Below, piece by piece: positions 24,409 to 36,170 of a stretch of 64,000 nt of DNA. A program made the translations under genes and the position numbers. The stretch comes from Climacteris rufus. Its lineage: Eukaryota; Chordata; Aves; Passeriformes; Climacteridae. The DNA lies in assembly GCA_013398175.1 (NCBI GenBank), contig VZRZ01006844.1:62001-126000 (forward strand), written 5' to 3'. Numbering within the stretch: the stretch's first letter is position 1; every line of letters starts with the position of its first letter. A model generated the notes under the pieces. It was not told the DNA's origin and made no database searches. It saw only the letters and a list, made by a program, of their open reading frames with translations.

Positions 24409-24660
24409 CTGTTGCAAAAGTGAAACATCTAGCAGAGTCAACAGAATATGCAGAGAATACTTGCACAATCTTTCACCAGAAAAGAGAAGAATGGTGCTCA
24501 TGCCACATAGTTCATGTACCCCAAAACAGATCACTTGGATTTCAATATTAGACTCAGTAACATCTTTAATGTCATCCATAAGATCATCCCATATCAGAAT
24601 AACAAATGTTGTAATGACATGGGAACTTCCAAGAAAAGGTTGCTTTAGAACAGATTCATC
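24409..24660 (-). other. Candidate coding exon, 252 bp, phase 0-0 (unassigned)
   Basis: On the minus strand a pyrimidine-rich acceptor (TCTCACCTCTCTGTAG) precedes 84 open codons, which end at CAACAG before a GTACAA donor. Both boundaries are in phase 0, and the length is an exact multiple of three. The predicted peptide has a hydrophobic strand (VITTFVILIW), then an acidic turn (DDLMDDIKD), a helix, and a second strand (IEIQVICFGV). This order is loosely like the second half of a von Willebrand factor A fold, but the usual TDG motif would be WDD, so the match is weak. No partner exons were found within several kilobases. It may be a real exon of a large gene, an old pseudogene piece, or chance. 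Confidence 0.25.
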
Positions 24661-26951
24661 CTACAGAGAGGTGAGACGTGAATCCCTATAGGTCTGATGA
24701 GTCCTGTAGATATTCTATTAATTAAGCACTAAAAATTACGTCTGCAGCAATTCGAGACAAAATAGGGTAGGTAGTTTCAAGATGATTAAAAATCATAGTT
24801 GACTTTGTATCTACTTGACTTTATCCTGCTGCAATTCTGATTCAGACCTGTGTCTAAAAACACAACCAGACTTTGTCTTGCTTTCCGTGTAGAAACAAGC
24901 TATGTCAGAATTTAAAGCTCACTTACTGAGCACTGACACTTTCATCACACTGTGCATTCTCTAGAAAAAAACAGTTTCTCAAGAATGAGAAATCTATTGT
25001 TGGATGGAAGCAGAAAAAGTTTCTTTTCCTGAGCCAAAGCAATGATAAAAGATTTAGAAAATCCTGATGCTCTTAGCAGTGACATACATAGAATAAATTT
25101 GTCTAAGAGAACTAACCCGGTTCATTTCATTTTTCCATGGGTATCTGATGGTGCAGAGGAAAAATTCTTCAAAGAGGATTTCACAGGACAAATGTTCATA
25201 CATATATGAGAGGGAACTCTCTTCATGTAAAGCCCTTTTGCAAGAATGCCACTAACAAATATAACTTCAGTTGATATCATGTATGTATCACGACAGCAAT
25301 TTGGAAGACAGAATGCTGTTACTAAGCTTTTTTCAGTTACCCTTGAAGATTCAAGTAGTGGTGATGTAGCTTTTATTTACTTTCATTTCTAATGACAGTA
25401 AATTCATGATTTATCTTAACAAAAAAATGTGTAAAAAAGCAACAAGAAAACAGCATAATTATTTTTGGAAGACATGTTAGAGTGCAGGATGTATCCATCG
25501 AGAATAGAAAGAATTTTTTTTTTTAATGCAGAATTATGGTAATTGCCTCCTATTACCTGGTGTGTGTTGTGCATGGTGAGTTTTCTATGCTTAAAAACGT
25601 GGATTGCCTGGAGCAGTCCTCATTACAATAGTAAAACTAATCATGAATGTACTGGTATAAATCACAGAAGAGACATACATATCATCCCAAGAGTCTGAAA
25701 ACGTGTGAGATGCCCTTCTTTATCATTCTTTCAAAAGAAACAGCCATTTTCTATAACAGTAGCTTTCTAAATGGGATACTGTGATGTTCATTTCCAGTTA
25801 TGTAGTAAGTTCAGTGAGATCAGCCCAGCTATACAAGCAACTCCCTTGGATCTTAAAGGAAGAACTGGCAAGCCTGGAGACTGTTCTATTCCACTGCACC
25901 TCCATTAACCCTCCCCTGAACAGAAAGACAAGTGCATCTTGCAGGTAACACTAGATCTCCAGCTGTGCTCTCACTTGTGAGTCATGACCCTATGTCGACC
26001 TAAAAAGCACATGACCATGTTATCAGACCATCAGGACAGACAATATATTTTGTCCCTCAGCAGAATTTACTATCTCAACCTGAATACATAGTTCTGTAAA
26101 TTTTGTTTTTCTGGGAATGCATTAGTGCATTAGTGCAAGCTTCTGTTTGTGTCTCTGGCCACATACAAATATGTAAAACAATGCTGCATTTCACACTGGT
26201 CACCTAAGGACACAGCACCCCTGGCAACAAAGGTATGAGTCCATGTTTGCTAAAAGTTTACAATTCCTTTTTTTCTGTTCTAGACATTGCATCCCTTGAT
26301 TTATTCTAATTGTACTATTGCAGTTTCCCTATAACTTGCTGTTTGATTATATCTTTCATCTTTTTCAGAAAGGAAAACTATCATAGAAATCTTCATTTTT
26401 GCTTCAATTACCTCTTGCTTTTTGCACATTTTTTTTCTTATGTTTAAAATGACATCACATTCAACATACCTGCAGAAAGTGTTTCCCTGCCTTCTGGGGT
26501 ACTCTCTTGGGCCATCTTGGAAATTTTCCCCTCCAAACTAGGAATATATTCCTCAGTCTATTACATTAGGTTCTTCAGACCTATCAAACCACTCTGTTGG
26601 GATGCTAACCCCTGTCATACAGAGTTCTGAATGTCAGAGAGATGTCTTCTACCATCACCTATTCTATTGCTATTGCGATCCTACTACAAGCTGCTTTTAA
26701 TTTATTGTAAGAAATACGATTGTACTGATTTGTTTCAGGAATTTCTCTCAGGATTCTCTAAGTAGCATGTATTTACAGAGGGAAGAAGTATTTTTCATTT
26801 CTTTTCATTGATTTATGTGTATTTACAATCTGCTGCAACCAGTAACTGGATAAACAGAATGTTTTTGAATACTCTGTGCTATTTCAGTTTCTTGTACCAA
26901 CATCAGTAAAGGCTTTGTGGGACTTTTGAACTTGATTCACCTCATCTACAG
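24661..26951. other. Intergenic or intronic, no gene seen
   Basis: About 2.3 kb with no open frame of note and no mobile element. A small three-fold GCATTAGT-type repeat occurs at about 26118-26142. Confidence 0.5.
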
Positions 26952-27071
26952 GGATGGAATATGGCAAAGGAACTTGTTACAGCTCTACAGACTCTGAGGT
27001 CTTCAGCTGTGAAATTGGTCTTTGGCCAACTGGCCATTTGCCAGCAGAGAATAGCCAGAGCCCTTTCAGAA
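26952..27071 (+). other. Candidate coding exon, 120 bp, phase 0-0 (unassigned)
   Basis: An acceptor (CACCTCATCTACAG) precedes 40 open codons that end at TCAGAA before a GTAAGG donor. Both boundaries are in phase 0. The predicted peptide begins GWNMAKELVTALQTLRSS and looks mainly helical, with alternating hydrophobic residues. The frame stays open past the donor to 27182. The opposite strand is also open over the same stretch (26942-27211), which weakens the case for coding. The polypyrimidine tract is modest. No family was recognised. Confidence 0.2.
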
Positions 27072-28930
27072 GTAAGGCAATATGTCAACTTATTATGCCC
27101 TACACTGGAGGAGTGTCCAGCTAGTGGTCCTGCAGAACACCATACAAGAACAGAACACAGAATGTCTTTCATTTTCAATTGACTGATGCAAATTGTGCAA
27201 ATACATTGCAAATTTTGAAAGTGTCTTAAGGTATGTGTTCATTTTGCTCATGCATGCTTGTCAGAAAAATATGTTTAGATGTTCACGTGTGCTCTGAAAG
27301 TAAGGCAGAGAGAAAGGGACTAATTGGGACTAGCTTCAAATCAGCAATGCAATCCTCTAAATTATTCTCTTCTCTCCTTTTATCTCCTCTTCTCTTCGAT
27401 CTTATCCTCTTCTCTCCTTTCCTGTCTACCACACTGTTCTGAAAGATCTTAAGTCTCCAACAGTGTGTTAAGAGAAACTCTGAAAAATGCATTTTGAACT
27501 TTTTAAAAGAGCAGTGTTGTGAAAGTTCATTCCCATGAGGCCTTTATGAGAGTCTCCAGCTCTCTCCAGGGAGTCAGTCCTCAGGGATTGCTCTTCTATA
27601 TTTCTTCCACAAGTTCTGTCTCTAGTTGTTCTAAGCACTGGTGTTTGCTATTGCATGAAACTGGTTTTTTTGAAAATATCAAACTTGTTCTCAGAAATGT
27701 TTTCTAAATAGCTGCTCTCTTACTGGTCTATAGTGTCCCCCCTTCATCATGTGTTTTGTTTCCCTGTGGATTTGCTTCTGAAATGCTGTAAATATTATCA
27801 GATTTACAAGTAATTTGAATGTTCCTACATAAGCAGAAAATCATAAATGTGGTTCTGTTGTTTTCCAGAATCCAGAATTATGGGGGAGACTAATAAAATA
27901 ACAAACAAACAAATATGTGTAAGATCTTAAGTCAAATTAATACTCATATTTCCACATGCAAAGGCAAAATAAATCTGCAAAGTCACCCATAGCATATAGA
28001 GATAGACATAATCACAAAAAACAAGCAAAAATTTTAATTTTTCATTTTGTAGAAACATATTAATGATATAAATTCTATTGATCTAATAGATATGTGTGAA
28101 GATTCTTTTGAAAAACAAAGCCTTTCATGACATTTTTTCTCTCTTTTGCTCTTATCATGAATACCCTAAATATAGTCCACCTTTAGTTTTAGAAAGTAAC
28201 AAGCAAACAGGCCTTTAAATGTAATGCTAATTTCCACAAGAAAATGACATTTGTAATTTAAATATAAGCTTTTCACATGAGGCTTATTAACTGTGTTTTA
28301 ATCTGCATTAGTCTGCTTGAAATATCCCATTTCCTTTTTTCCTCCTGCGAGTCTACAGTTTTTCTTTAGCCATCAGCAACAGTAATAGCAATTAGCAACA
28401 TCACTTCCAGCACACAGTCATTTCAGGCTTAGCTGTGTAGGCTTCATGTTTAATGAATCCAAACATAACTAGAAAGGCATGAAATAGAAAATATAATAAT
28501 CACAGAGGCATTGCAGCCTTCGCATAAGAAAAGTCCAAAGTAAATCTTATATGTCCAGTTCCTGGACTATTCAAACTCTACTTGACCCATAACTGTGAAT
28601 AAAACTAGCAGGTAGTTTTCTGCACTTTTGTTTAACCCTGAGAGAAGTAGGAAATTTCTCAGTGGCCTTCACCCTGACCAGCATCCACCGTTTCCCGTCA
28701 GTCCCTAACAATAGCTCTCAAACAGGACACCGTGAGAGGTGCTTGTTGCTTTAACCAAGTTCATCCTGCTGGGTACAGGTGTGTATTGGGTGAAAATTAG
28801 AGGAATAGAAGCTTAATAAATGTTCACATATAGATCACGGTAATGCGGGTGCTAGTTGCTTGCATAGTTTGTTGCTTGTGTAAATCTTTGATCAGAAGTG
28901 TGCTTTGGTGCTCTGACTGGCAGAAGAAGC
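27072..28930. other. Intergenic, with a polypyrimidine tract
   Basis: A C/T-rich tract with repeated CTCTTCTCTCCTTT units lies at about 27363-27424. An (AAAC)n-like run lies near 27899-27912. No gene was seen. Confidence 0.5.
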
Positions 28931-28939
28931 TATTAAAAG
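28931..28939 (+). promoter_or_regulatory. TATA-like box of a possible promoter
   Basis: TATTAAAAG is followed about 34 bp later by a CTCAACT initiator-like word (around 28963-28969). A TCF/LEF-like CTTTGATC lies just upstream, near 28886-28893. Together with the donor at 29036 this has the form of a TATA promoter with a short first exon. It is inferred from motifs only. Confidence 0.3.
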
Positions 28940-28964
28940 GGGTGTCTCTGTGACTTGAACCCTC

Positions 28965-29035
28965 AACTGTACATTCACTTCACAGTGAAACTTCTTCAGC
29001 AGAACAAATCTCACTAAACTACATTTTATTAAATG
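28965..29035 (+). other. Possible first exon ending in ATG before a splice donor
   Basis: From the initiator-like site the sequence runs about 70 bp to TTAAATG, immediately followed by GTAAGA, a near-consensus donor at 29036. If real, the exon would be 5' untranslated apart from a terminal ATG. I found no acceptor and coding exon downstream that clearly continues it, so the gene, if any, is unknown. Confidence 0.2.
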
Positions 29036-29926
29036 GTAAGAGCCTGTCTCATTAGTCTGTTGGACATAAACAGTAGAGTATATTAAAGGAATGATAGCAA
29101 GTGTAAGAAGTATACTGTAAATTGGTCACAGGATATCAATAAAGCAAACCTTTGCATTGTCAAAAGTATGTCGCCTATATGGTGCACCAAGGAACACAAA
29201 GAAAATAAATCTCTTAAAAATAATTCTGACTTCAAATTCTAAATAGATTCCTAACTTCTGAGGAGGAGGAGCTTTTCCATGTGCTGTTCTCCAAAAGTTA
29301 CTCTATAATTTTGTTATCGCTATCTTTACAGACATCATCAAAGTCCTAGATAATACATAAAAGATTTTCCTTTGGAAATGGTATTATCAAATATAAAGAT
29401 TGATTTAAATTCTTTGGTCAAGTTTCTTACAGTATTTTAAATCTGTAAATAAACCAGTACCCACAAGTCAAGTGATATAGCTTGACTGCTATAGAGTATC
29501 TTATCCATGTGTTGCAACCACTGCCATAGCAGCAAGGACCATTATGCCACACATACTACCAAAGCCTTTTGTTACGATAGTTACCACCTGTCCATAAACT
29601 GCAATTTTATTTTCTTTTAACAAAAGGTTATTCCATTTTACAAGACAAATCAGTTATTTACAGGACATGGTTTTCTTCTCTCTATTCCTAGAACTTCATA
29701 GTGTAAACTTGGTCACTATGGCAGTGTTTGAAGCTGTACAAATGGGCTGAGATCTACGGATTTAGATATCTAAGTCTGCGCTCTTAAATTCATAATTGGG
29801 TATATGGTATAGGACCTTGCCTCCTACTACCAACATGTTGGGTTCTTCACCCTAGCCAGGTTTAATGAATGTTCACATCACTGCTCTATATCAGATTTTT
29901 TTAATTTAAATCTCTGTATACAGATG
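29036..29926. other. Intergenic or intronic, no gene seen
   Basis: About 0.9 kb, AT-rich, with no open frame of note and no repeat recognised before the CR1 tail. Confidence 0.5.
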
Positions 29927-29988
29927 GGGGAGTTCAAACTAGACGATCTTTAGGTCTCTTCCAGCTGAAATTATGATTCTATGATTTT
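29927..29988 (+). mobile_element. CR1 LINE 3' end fragment
   Basis: The order AACTAGACGATCTTTAGGTC, then TCTTCCAGCTGAA, then ATTATGATTCTATGATT reproduces the conserved 3' UTR and the short ATTCTATG-like terminal repeats of avian CR1. Only the 3' tail is present, as expected for a severely 5'-truncated insertion. Confidence 0.8.
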
Positions 29989-31409
29989 CTGTAAATAAGA
30001 ATCTTTCCCTACCACTGCTGACATTCTGCCTTTAAAAAAAAATTCCCTTAGATGAGACTTCTTTTTTTAAATTTGGAGTTTATGAAATTTTCTTCTCAGC
30101 AGTCATGTTTTCACATAGAATTTCAGTAAGCATACCAGAGAAATCAACAGGAAAACCAGATTATGAGTTCAGAGTCTTTCCACAAGGTTTTGCATTAACT
30201 CCGCTCAGAACAGTAATTTCTTTGAAAGCAAAAGGAAACAACTCCAGAGTTCATTCCACAAGTTAGTAAGGGTTCAAAAACAGTCTCAGAAGCAGTTTCT
30301 GATTCCCATTAAAATTAGAAGAACGACTGAAGTTTGCATACAGAAAATGACCCTGCTGCTTTTTAAAGTATACAGTAGGGAACTAAAGCTAACAAGAGTG
30401 GAAATGGCATTCTTTTAACAAGCTGGTTATTTAATAGAAAGCTTCCTCAAGGAAACTAGCATGTCACTGCCAAGTCAACATTACTCAAACTTTACTAGGG
30501 TTTAAGGCAATGTAATCTAATTTGGGGGGAGGGGGAGGATGTTTTGGGTTGTTATTTTTAGGGGGACTTAATCTGTAAGACAGCCCTCTCAAAACCAGAT
30601 AAATTTTGCAAAAGAAGCATTCATTCAGACTCCAAATGCCTACTAAATTTACTATTTTTGACCCCCTGACATTTCTGAGTTTCTATGAATGCCTATAAAC
30701 TCTCACACACTTTCATCTCTCTCATACACTTTTCACATAAAGTCTGTACTGATAAATGAGAAAGGGGGCATGAGATCCTTGAGAAGGATCTGGGGAAATG
30801 AGGAGAGGTATGAGAACAAGATATTTCACTATTTCTTACATATCATGTATGCTCTCTTTGAAGGCCTCTTTCTTCCAAAAAGAAACAAAACCAATGTAAC
30901 TTACTGATATGCAATCCTACAAGACATAAAATGAACATCCTTCATAAATTTCTTATTTATCAAATAGTTTTAGATTTTTCCAAAGCACTAAAAATTCACA
31001 GACCTAGAGATGGTTTTGCCTGACAAGTTGGGCATAAGTAATAATCAGTCCTAATTATGGTAAAATTTCTAATTACTATAAATACTGAGCAGGTGGCCAC
31101 GGATATCACACACTGATTCCCAGTCTGAAAATATTTAAGATGTTTTCTAATCAAAATCCTAAGCTCTCTTATCAGTTCCTGTTTGAAAGACAAATCCCAT
31201 TAAAAGAATTATTATAAAATTTGGCACAAATAGCATAGAAACAATAGGAGATTTTTGTCCAAATTAGAGACTTATGCTAATTCTGGTTCATGTTATCAGA
31301 TGTAAACATTTGTTCTCTCCAGAAGGCTTAAGAAACAATAAATTCTCTACATGAGGATAGATTTCAATGTCAGCGCCAGGGAAATAAAGTAACATTTTTT
31401 TCCAGTAAT
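29989..31409. other. Intergenic, no gene seen
   Basis: About 1.4 kb without a supported gene. A G-rich patch (GGGGGGAGGGGGAGG) lies near 30523-30538. Open frames of 65-72 codons are unrecognised. Confidence 0.5.
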
Positions 31410-31447
31410 GCACACACACATGCACGTATGCACAAATACACACATGC
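31410..31447 (+). repeat. CA-rich microsatellite
   Basis: ACACACACACATGCACGTAT-type sequence continues as CA-rich imperfect dinucleotide repeat up to ACACACATGC. Confidence 0.7.
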
Positions 31448-31500
31448 AGAGTAAGAAGCAGATCCTTTGCCTTCTGAGTCTGCTTTGTGTCAATCTGGCA

Positions 31501-31847
31501 TATTACCGCGATGCCTGTTATTACGGCTTATCCCGGTAATCAGTCGAAGACGCAGAAATAATGAGAGCTGGACTTCGGGCTGTGTTCAGAGCAAGGGCGG
31601 AAAAGGGGAAAACCCCTTTCGTTTAATTCTTATATACACTTTTAGAAATCACAGATCATTGGAGAAAATTAACACTTCCGTCTCTAACTATATTGGTTAC
31701 AAGAAGTGTCCGTCAAAGGGATCTGTGTCCATGGGAAAGGAATGTAAAAAGATAATTTTTACAACAACATAGCTATGTTTACAGAAATCGTCCTTGAGAC
31801 TGTCTAACAGAGAAAACTAGCTATTTTACAGTGAAAAATGGGCAACA
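31501..31847 (-). mobile_element. Solo LTR of an endogenous retrovirus (family B, copy 2)
   Basis: This 347-bp element aligns end to end with the one at 5556-5899 in the same orientation. The two differ by scattered substitutions and small indels, concentrated near the right-hand LTR end on the minus strand. A perfect 6-bp duplication, CTGGCA, flanks it at 31495-31500 and 31848-31853. Because this duplication differs from that of the other copy, the two are independent insertions. The minus strand begins TGTTGCCCATTTTT and contains TATATAAG. No gag, pol or env sequence adjoins it. Confidence 0.87.
31630..31636 (-). promoter_or_regulatory. TATA box of LTR family B, copy 2
   Basis: TATATAA on the minus strand is conserved at the same place as in the copy at 5680-5686, together with at least 40 bp of flanking sequence. 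Confidence 0.55.
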
Positions 31848-31853
31848 CTGGCA

Positions 31854-33833
31854 CAACAAAGTACACTGACACAGTAACAAACGAAAAACATAAGTATATG
31901 AACAGGAGAATTTCCAGGGCAAATTGGACTGAAATAATGATCAGCATAGGGTTCTGGCTGAGGAAAAAAGACATTCAGGATTTTTGTGACTGTTGTCCTA
32001 TAAAGTATCCAGAAGAACACTTTCTTCCATTGTAACATAATTTAGATAAACACTGCGTTTTTCCTCCTGCCATAGTCTGACCTGGTCTATGCATAATTAA
32101 GGAGGGAGCCTTGGAGAACCAGGTCTTTGGAGGGCAATTGCTGTGTACCAATGTTTGAAATGTTAGCCAGTGCTAAGAGCAGTTTGATGGTGGGCTCTCT
32201 AAATGCTGAGCAACCACAGGATGTTTATAACCTTCCTCCTAGATCTGTTTCTGAAGCAAGCATGTGCATTGGCTACCACAGAGTATTAAAGCAAAGCATT
32301 ATAGATGACTTATTTCTCAAAAGCCAGATGAAAATATTTTTCCATAAAATGAAGACTAAAAATATTTTTTCTTCTAAGTCTGAAGATATCTAATTACTTC
32401 CTAAGGCTCAGACTCTGATTCATTAACTGGTTGACCATCCTGGCAAGCTGGGGGTCACTTTCACTACTTCTATGTGCAACATGGAGATCAACATAATTTG
32501 TAACTATTAAAAATGGAGCTTTTGCTCCCCCTTCTCAAAACTGTGATGGAACTACTGACCATTAATCAAAAAATTACTTAAAACATTATTTCTAAAATAT
32601 CAGCTGAAAGGCTGATGTCAGTTGCCAAGGCAAACCACAGGTTCTCTGCTGTTTCATAGAGCAAAGAGTAAATCGCTCTGAGAAAACGTCAAGCCAGTCA
32701 TCTGTGCTGACCATTGACACAGGCTGTGTTAGAGTCTGAACAAAAGTAATCCAAGGAAAAACACAGAAAGCTACTTATGTGGCAGCAAGACTGGACCTGA
32801 TGTTACAAGTGAAGTAGAAGTACAGAAGTCAAGATAGAATCCGTAGCTATAATTGTGATAGAGCTGGATACCAGAACTGTCCCTGTGTGCACGCTCAGTG
32901 CACTAAATTCACCAACTGCTTGTGTCCAGGAACTCCTCATCCCTGCATAGACAAGACACTCAACTGGTTTGAGACAATGGGCTGGTCTGAGACCATGCAA
33001 CAGATCCAGCTCCTCATCCCTTTGAACAAAGGATCTAACTCTTGCAGGAGGTCTCTAGGTGGAGATATCAGACAGTCCTGAAGATTCTGCTCAGACTGGT
33101 TCTGCTGTCACAAAACCAATTTTGTATTTAAAATAATGTGAGTGCAGAATCTCACCCTTTCAGGTGGTTTCTGTTGCAGAATTGACATTGATAAGATACT
33201 TGTAAATAATCAGTATAAATGGTTTCTGCAAATGAAGAAACAGTTGTGTAAAAGGGAGTTGGGGATAATTCACTTCTATGATTGTGTGACAATCTCTAAC
33301 AATGGATGATACATGTGCTGGAGTGGACATGTGGGACCACAGCCCAGCTGGGTTATAGGGACTGAGCAGAACAGCACTTTGGGTAGTCTCATCTGCAATT
33401 CTTACAATATTCTCTAATTGCTACCCAGACAGCAACGACATTTGATTTCCCATGCAACTATTATTTCATGAAAGACCCCTATAAAATACAGTTTTTAACA
33501 AACACTTTGCTGATGGGTGTCTGTGCAACACTAATTTTGGTGTAATTTAGACAAAGTGTGGTAGACGAAAATATTCCCAAAGAGACAAATGGGATAGCGG
33601 GAACAGATTGGCTCAAGCAGGATAGGGAGCAGAGAAGGTAGAAAACCTGCTTCTGACAAGTAACAATACAAGTGCTGTCATTTGAGCAATAAATGCAAAA
33701 GTATCAGCTCTTTTTTCCTGCACTCAATTTTTTCATAGCATGTGTGGAACCAATAGGAGAAAAATTTACCCTTTTAGAGATGACATCTAAAAATCTTGGG
33801 CAGGCCTTAAGTCTCAAGATTAACATTCCCCCC
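31854..33833. other. Intergenic, no gene seen
   Basis: About 2 kb without a supported gene. Open frames of 64-88 codons are present but unrecognised and without splice context. The stretch ends in the C homopolymer at the assembly gap. Confidence 0.5.
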
Positions 33834-33843
33834 NNNNNNNNNN
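33834..33843. other. Assembly gap (10 N) inside a poly(C) run
   Basis: Ten N residues are flanked by six C on the left and ten C on the right. The true sequence is probably a long C/G homopolymer or a G-quadruplex-prone tract that defeated sequencing. The gap size is likely nominal. Confidence 0.9.
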
Positions 33844-33856
33844 CCCCCCCCCCAAT

Positions 33857-33908
33857 CAAGTTTTAATACTGTTAACTAACTACAAGTTTTAATACTGTTT
33901 ACTACTAG
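33857..33908 (+). repeat. Two-copy 26-bp tandem repeat
   Basis: CAAGTTTTAATACTGTTAAC and CAAGTTTTAATACTGTTTAC begin consecutive 26-bp units directly beside the gap. The proximity suggests that the unresolved tract is part of an unstable repeat region. Confidence 0.7.
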
Positions 33909-36104
33909 TCTCTTTTGATAATTGGCTGTTACTTTTTTGTATTAGAAATTAAATTCAGCAAAAAACCCACACATAAAGCATTAAAAACTTCTTTCAGGAG
34001 ATGGAAAAGAATACTGACTGATATGGTCAGTCCTTGAGAATGTTGCAAAAAGCAGTGTAAGGACCAAGTAAATCCTGCCCTTTCAGCTTTAAATTATTCT
34101 CTATTATTTTTGGTGGATTATGTCTTTCTTGTCTTCACTACCAATAAATAAAGGCTTTTGTGAGGTTGTGCAAGGGATCCAACTCCTGATCTCCTCATCC
34201 ACACACCTTCGTATGTGAGCTTTCTAACCCTGCAGGAATGCTGTTTCTTTGTACTATGGTAAGGGACAAAATCTTTACTGATTTTTTTTTTCCTAAATTG
34301 GCCAGGATGTGGTAATTATGTTTTACCCACTGTAAACTAGCTAATCTGTTCCTAAATTTTTGTCATATAAATTTTCAGCTGCTAATCACCTGAGACATTT
34401 CTTCCAATTCTCAGATCAGTGAGTAGTCTCTGGACCACAGAAGCAAACTCACAGTAGTTTTATAAATGTTATTTATCTGTTTGCCCTTGTAAAATCTCAA
34501 GCATCAATGTACAGAGGCTTCTCAAGGACAAAAGCTGCTACAAGATTTTGTTGAAATAAGTGCCACGGCCTTTTAGCTGCTCTGAAATATTCAGGTTTAA
34601 TTGTTTTTAAATCCTAAAACAATTCCCCTTCCACACAGAGAAGATGAAGAATTTCTGACACTACTACCTTTTGTATTCTCACATATCAATGTAACCAGTG
34701 TGAACCTAAATGATTTAATATTATGAATAATTATTTGCACAACAGAGAGAACTGTTTTTGACTAACAATGAAAAATGTATTAGCAAATGAAGAGGGAACC
34801 AAGGATGTTGGTTCCTCGCAAATATTTCATACTGGAAACTGTATCTATAGTATGTGCACATATATATACACATAGAGAAGATAGACTTATACCCTTTTTG
34901 AACTTTAGCAACATATTTATACATCCCTAATTGTAACTTCTCTTCTTAGGGACTTAATAGATTTACATATAATTATTTCTATGCTTTAAGTTTCACCTCA
35001 GGCCAAAAGCAAAATTATGGTGAGAAAGTGATCCACTTTAAGAAGCGTGTACACTTTAACATGATTGTATCACTGGATTTCATTACATAAACTGTTCTAA
35101 AGAGAACATACTAGCAGGTGCCATGATATTCAATGGGAACAAAATTAATGCTTTGTTAAAGCAGCATTAGAAGGCCAGTTTATTCAGCTTACAGCAGAGC
35201 CGTACTATCATAGTAGCCAGAATGAACCAGGAAAGGAGATTCTGACAAAGATTTGAGAAAGAACAAGTCAATTTTGGCAAAACTAGGATAGAGAGAGAAC
35301 ATTTATATTCTTTAAAGAGATAAAAGTTTGTAACACCATAGAGCAATACAAAATTTTACAGTATCATCCATCTGTTGCAGAAGCCTGTGATATCATAACT
35401 ATCAAAAGTTTCAGGACATACTTTCAATATCTAGGTACATTCCCTCAGAGTTATTACTGACCAGAGCAATCGCCAAATCTGGGTGCAAAGAATTTGATTT
35501 GCCCTCTTGGTAGCATTTTATCAGAGTGGGGACCTCTTTCATAGTTCTACCAAAAGGACAGAAAAATAAAGAAAAGTTTTCTGGTACCAATCACCGGCCA
35601 TACTATCCTTTCATACCATTTTTGTGTAGTGGCTGGACTGTAATAGCTTTTGGACACCTGTACATTGTAGTGCAAGATGTAGTACATTATTGTTTGTGAC
35701 ACCTTCAAACACCAATTTACTAGGCTACAGATTGCTCTGAGCCCAATAAATCTTTACAAACTCATCTAGAGTGGCTGAAGAATATTTTCCTTCCCCCTAT
35801 TCTCCCTTCCCTTTGGTAGAGTTGGTATTTTTTGTGCAACCATTTTCCCTCAGATTCTGTCAGCCTGGGGTATTGCATTTTTCTGTTGTATAATGATGGA
35901 GAAAGGCTCAGAAAGCTGTTCCAGTTTTGTAACACAACAATTCACATTGAGAAGAGTCAGTTATTTGTGTCTTTGTAATTAAAAAAGAGAAAGTAGTTGT
36001 CTCATCAGCTAGGTATGTTATTACTATCTTGTTTTAAGTGTTGTGAGTGCTGTGAAAGAAAACCTTTTCCCAAGGAGAGTTTGCTTTTATTCTCACTTCC
36101 TCAG
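33909..36104. other. Intergenic, no gene seen
   Basis: About 2.2 kb, AT-rich, with no frame longer than about 67 codons and no recognised repeat. Confidence 0.5.
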
Positions 36105-36170
36105 TTTCTACATGCAAACGACTATTGCAAGCAGCTGGATCTCTCTACTGTGTGTTATCTTTAAAGTCAG
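36105..36170 (+). other. Candidate signal-peptide exon (unassigned)
   Basis: A strong acceptor (TTTTATTCTCACTTCCTCAG) precedes 66 bp that end at AAAGTCAG before a GTAAGA donor. An ATG at 36112 opens a frame reading MQTTIASSWISLLCVIFKV plus two bases. This has the polar start and hydrophobic core of a secretory signal. No downstream exon was identified. A caution is that the CCTCAGTTTC word at the acceptor also occurs in MIR elements, a known source of false exons. No gene is named. Confidence 0.2.

Noticed and set aside
5550..31853. The two family B LTRs as ends of one large provirus
   Set aside because: Each has its own different, perfect target-site duplication and no retroviral genes lie between them.
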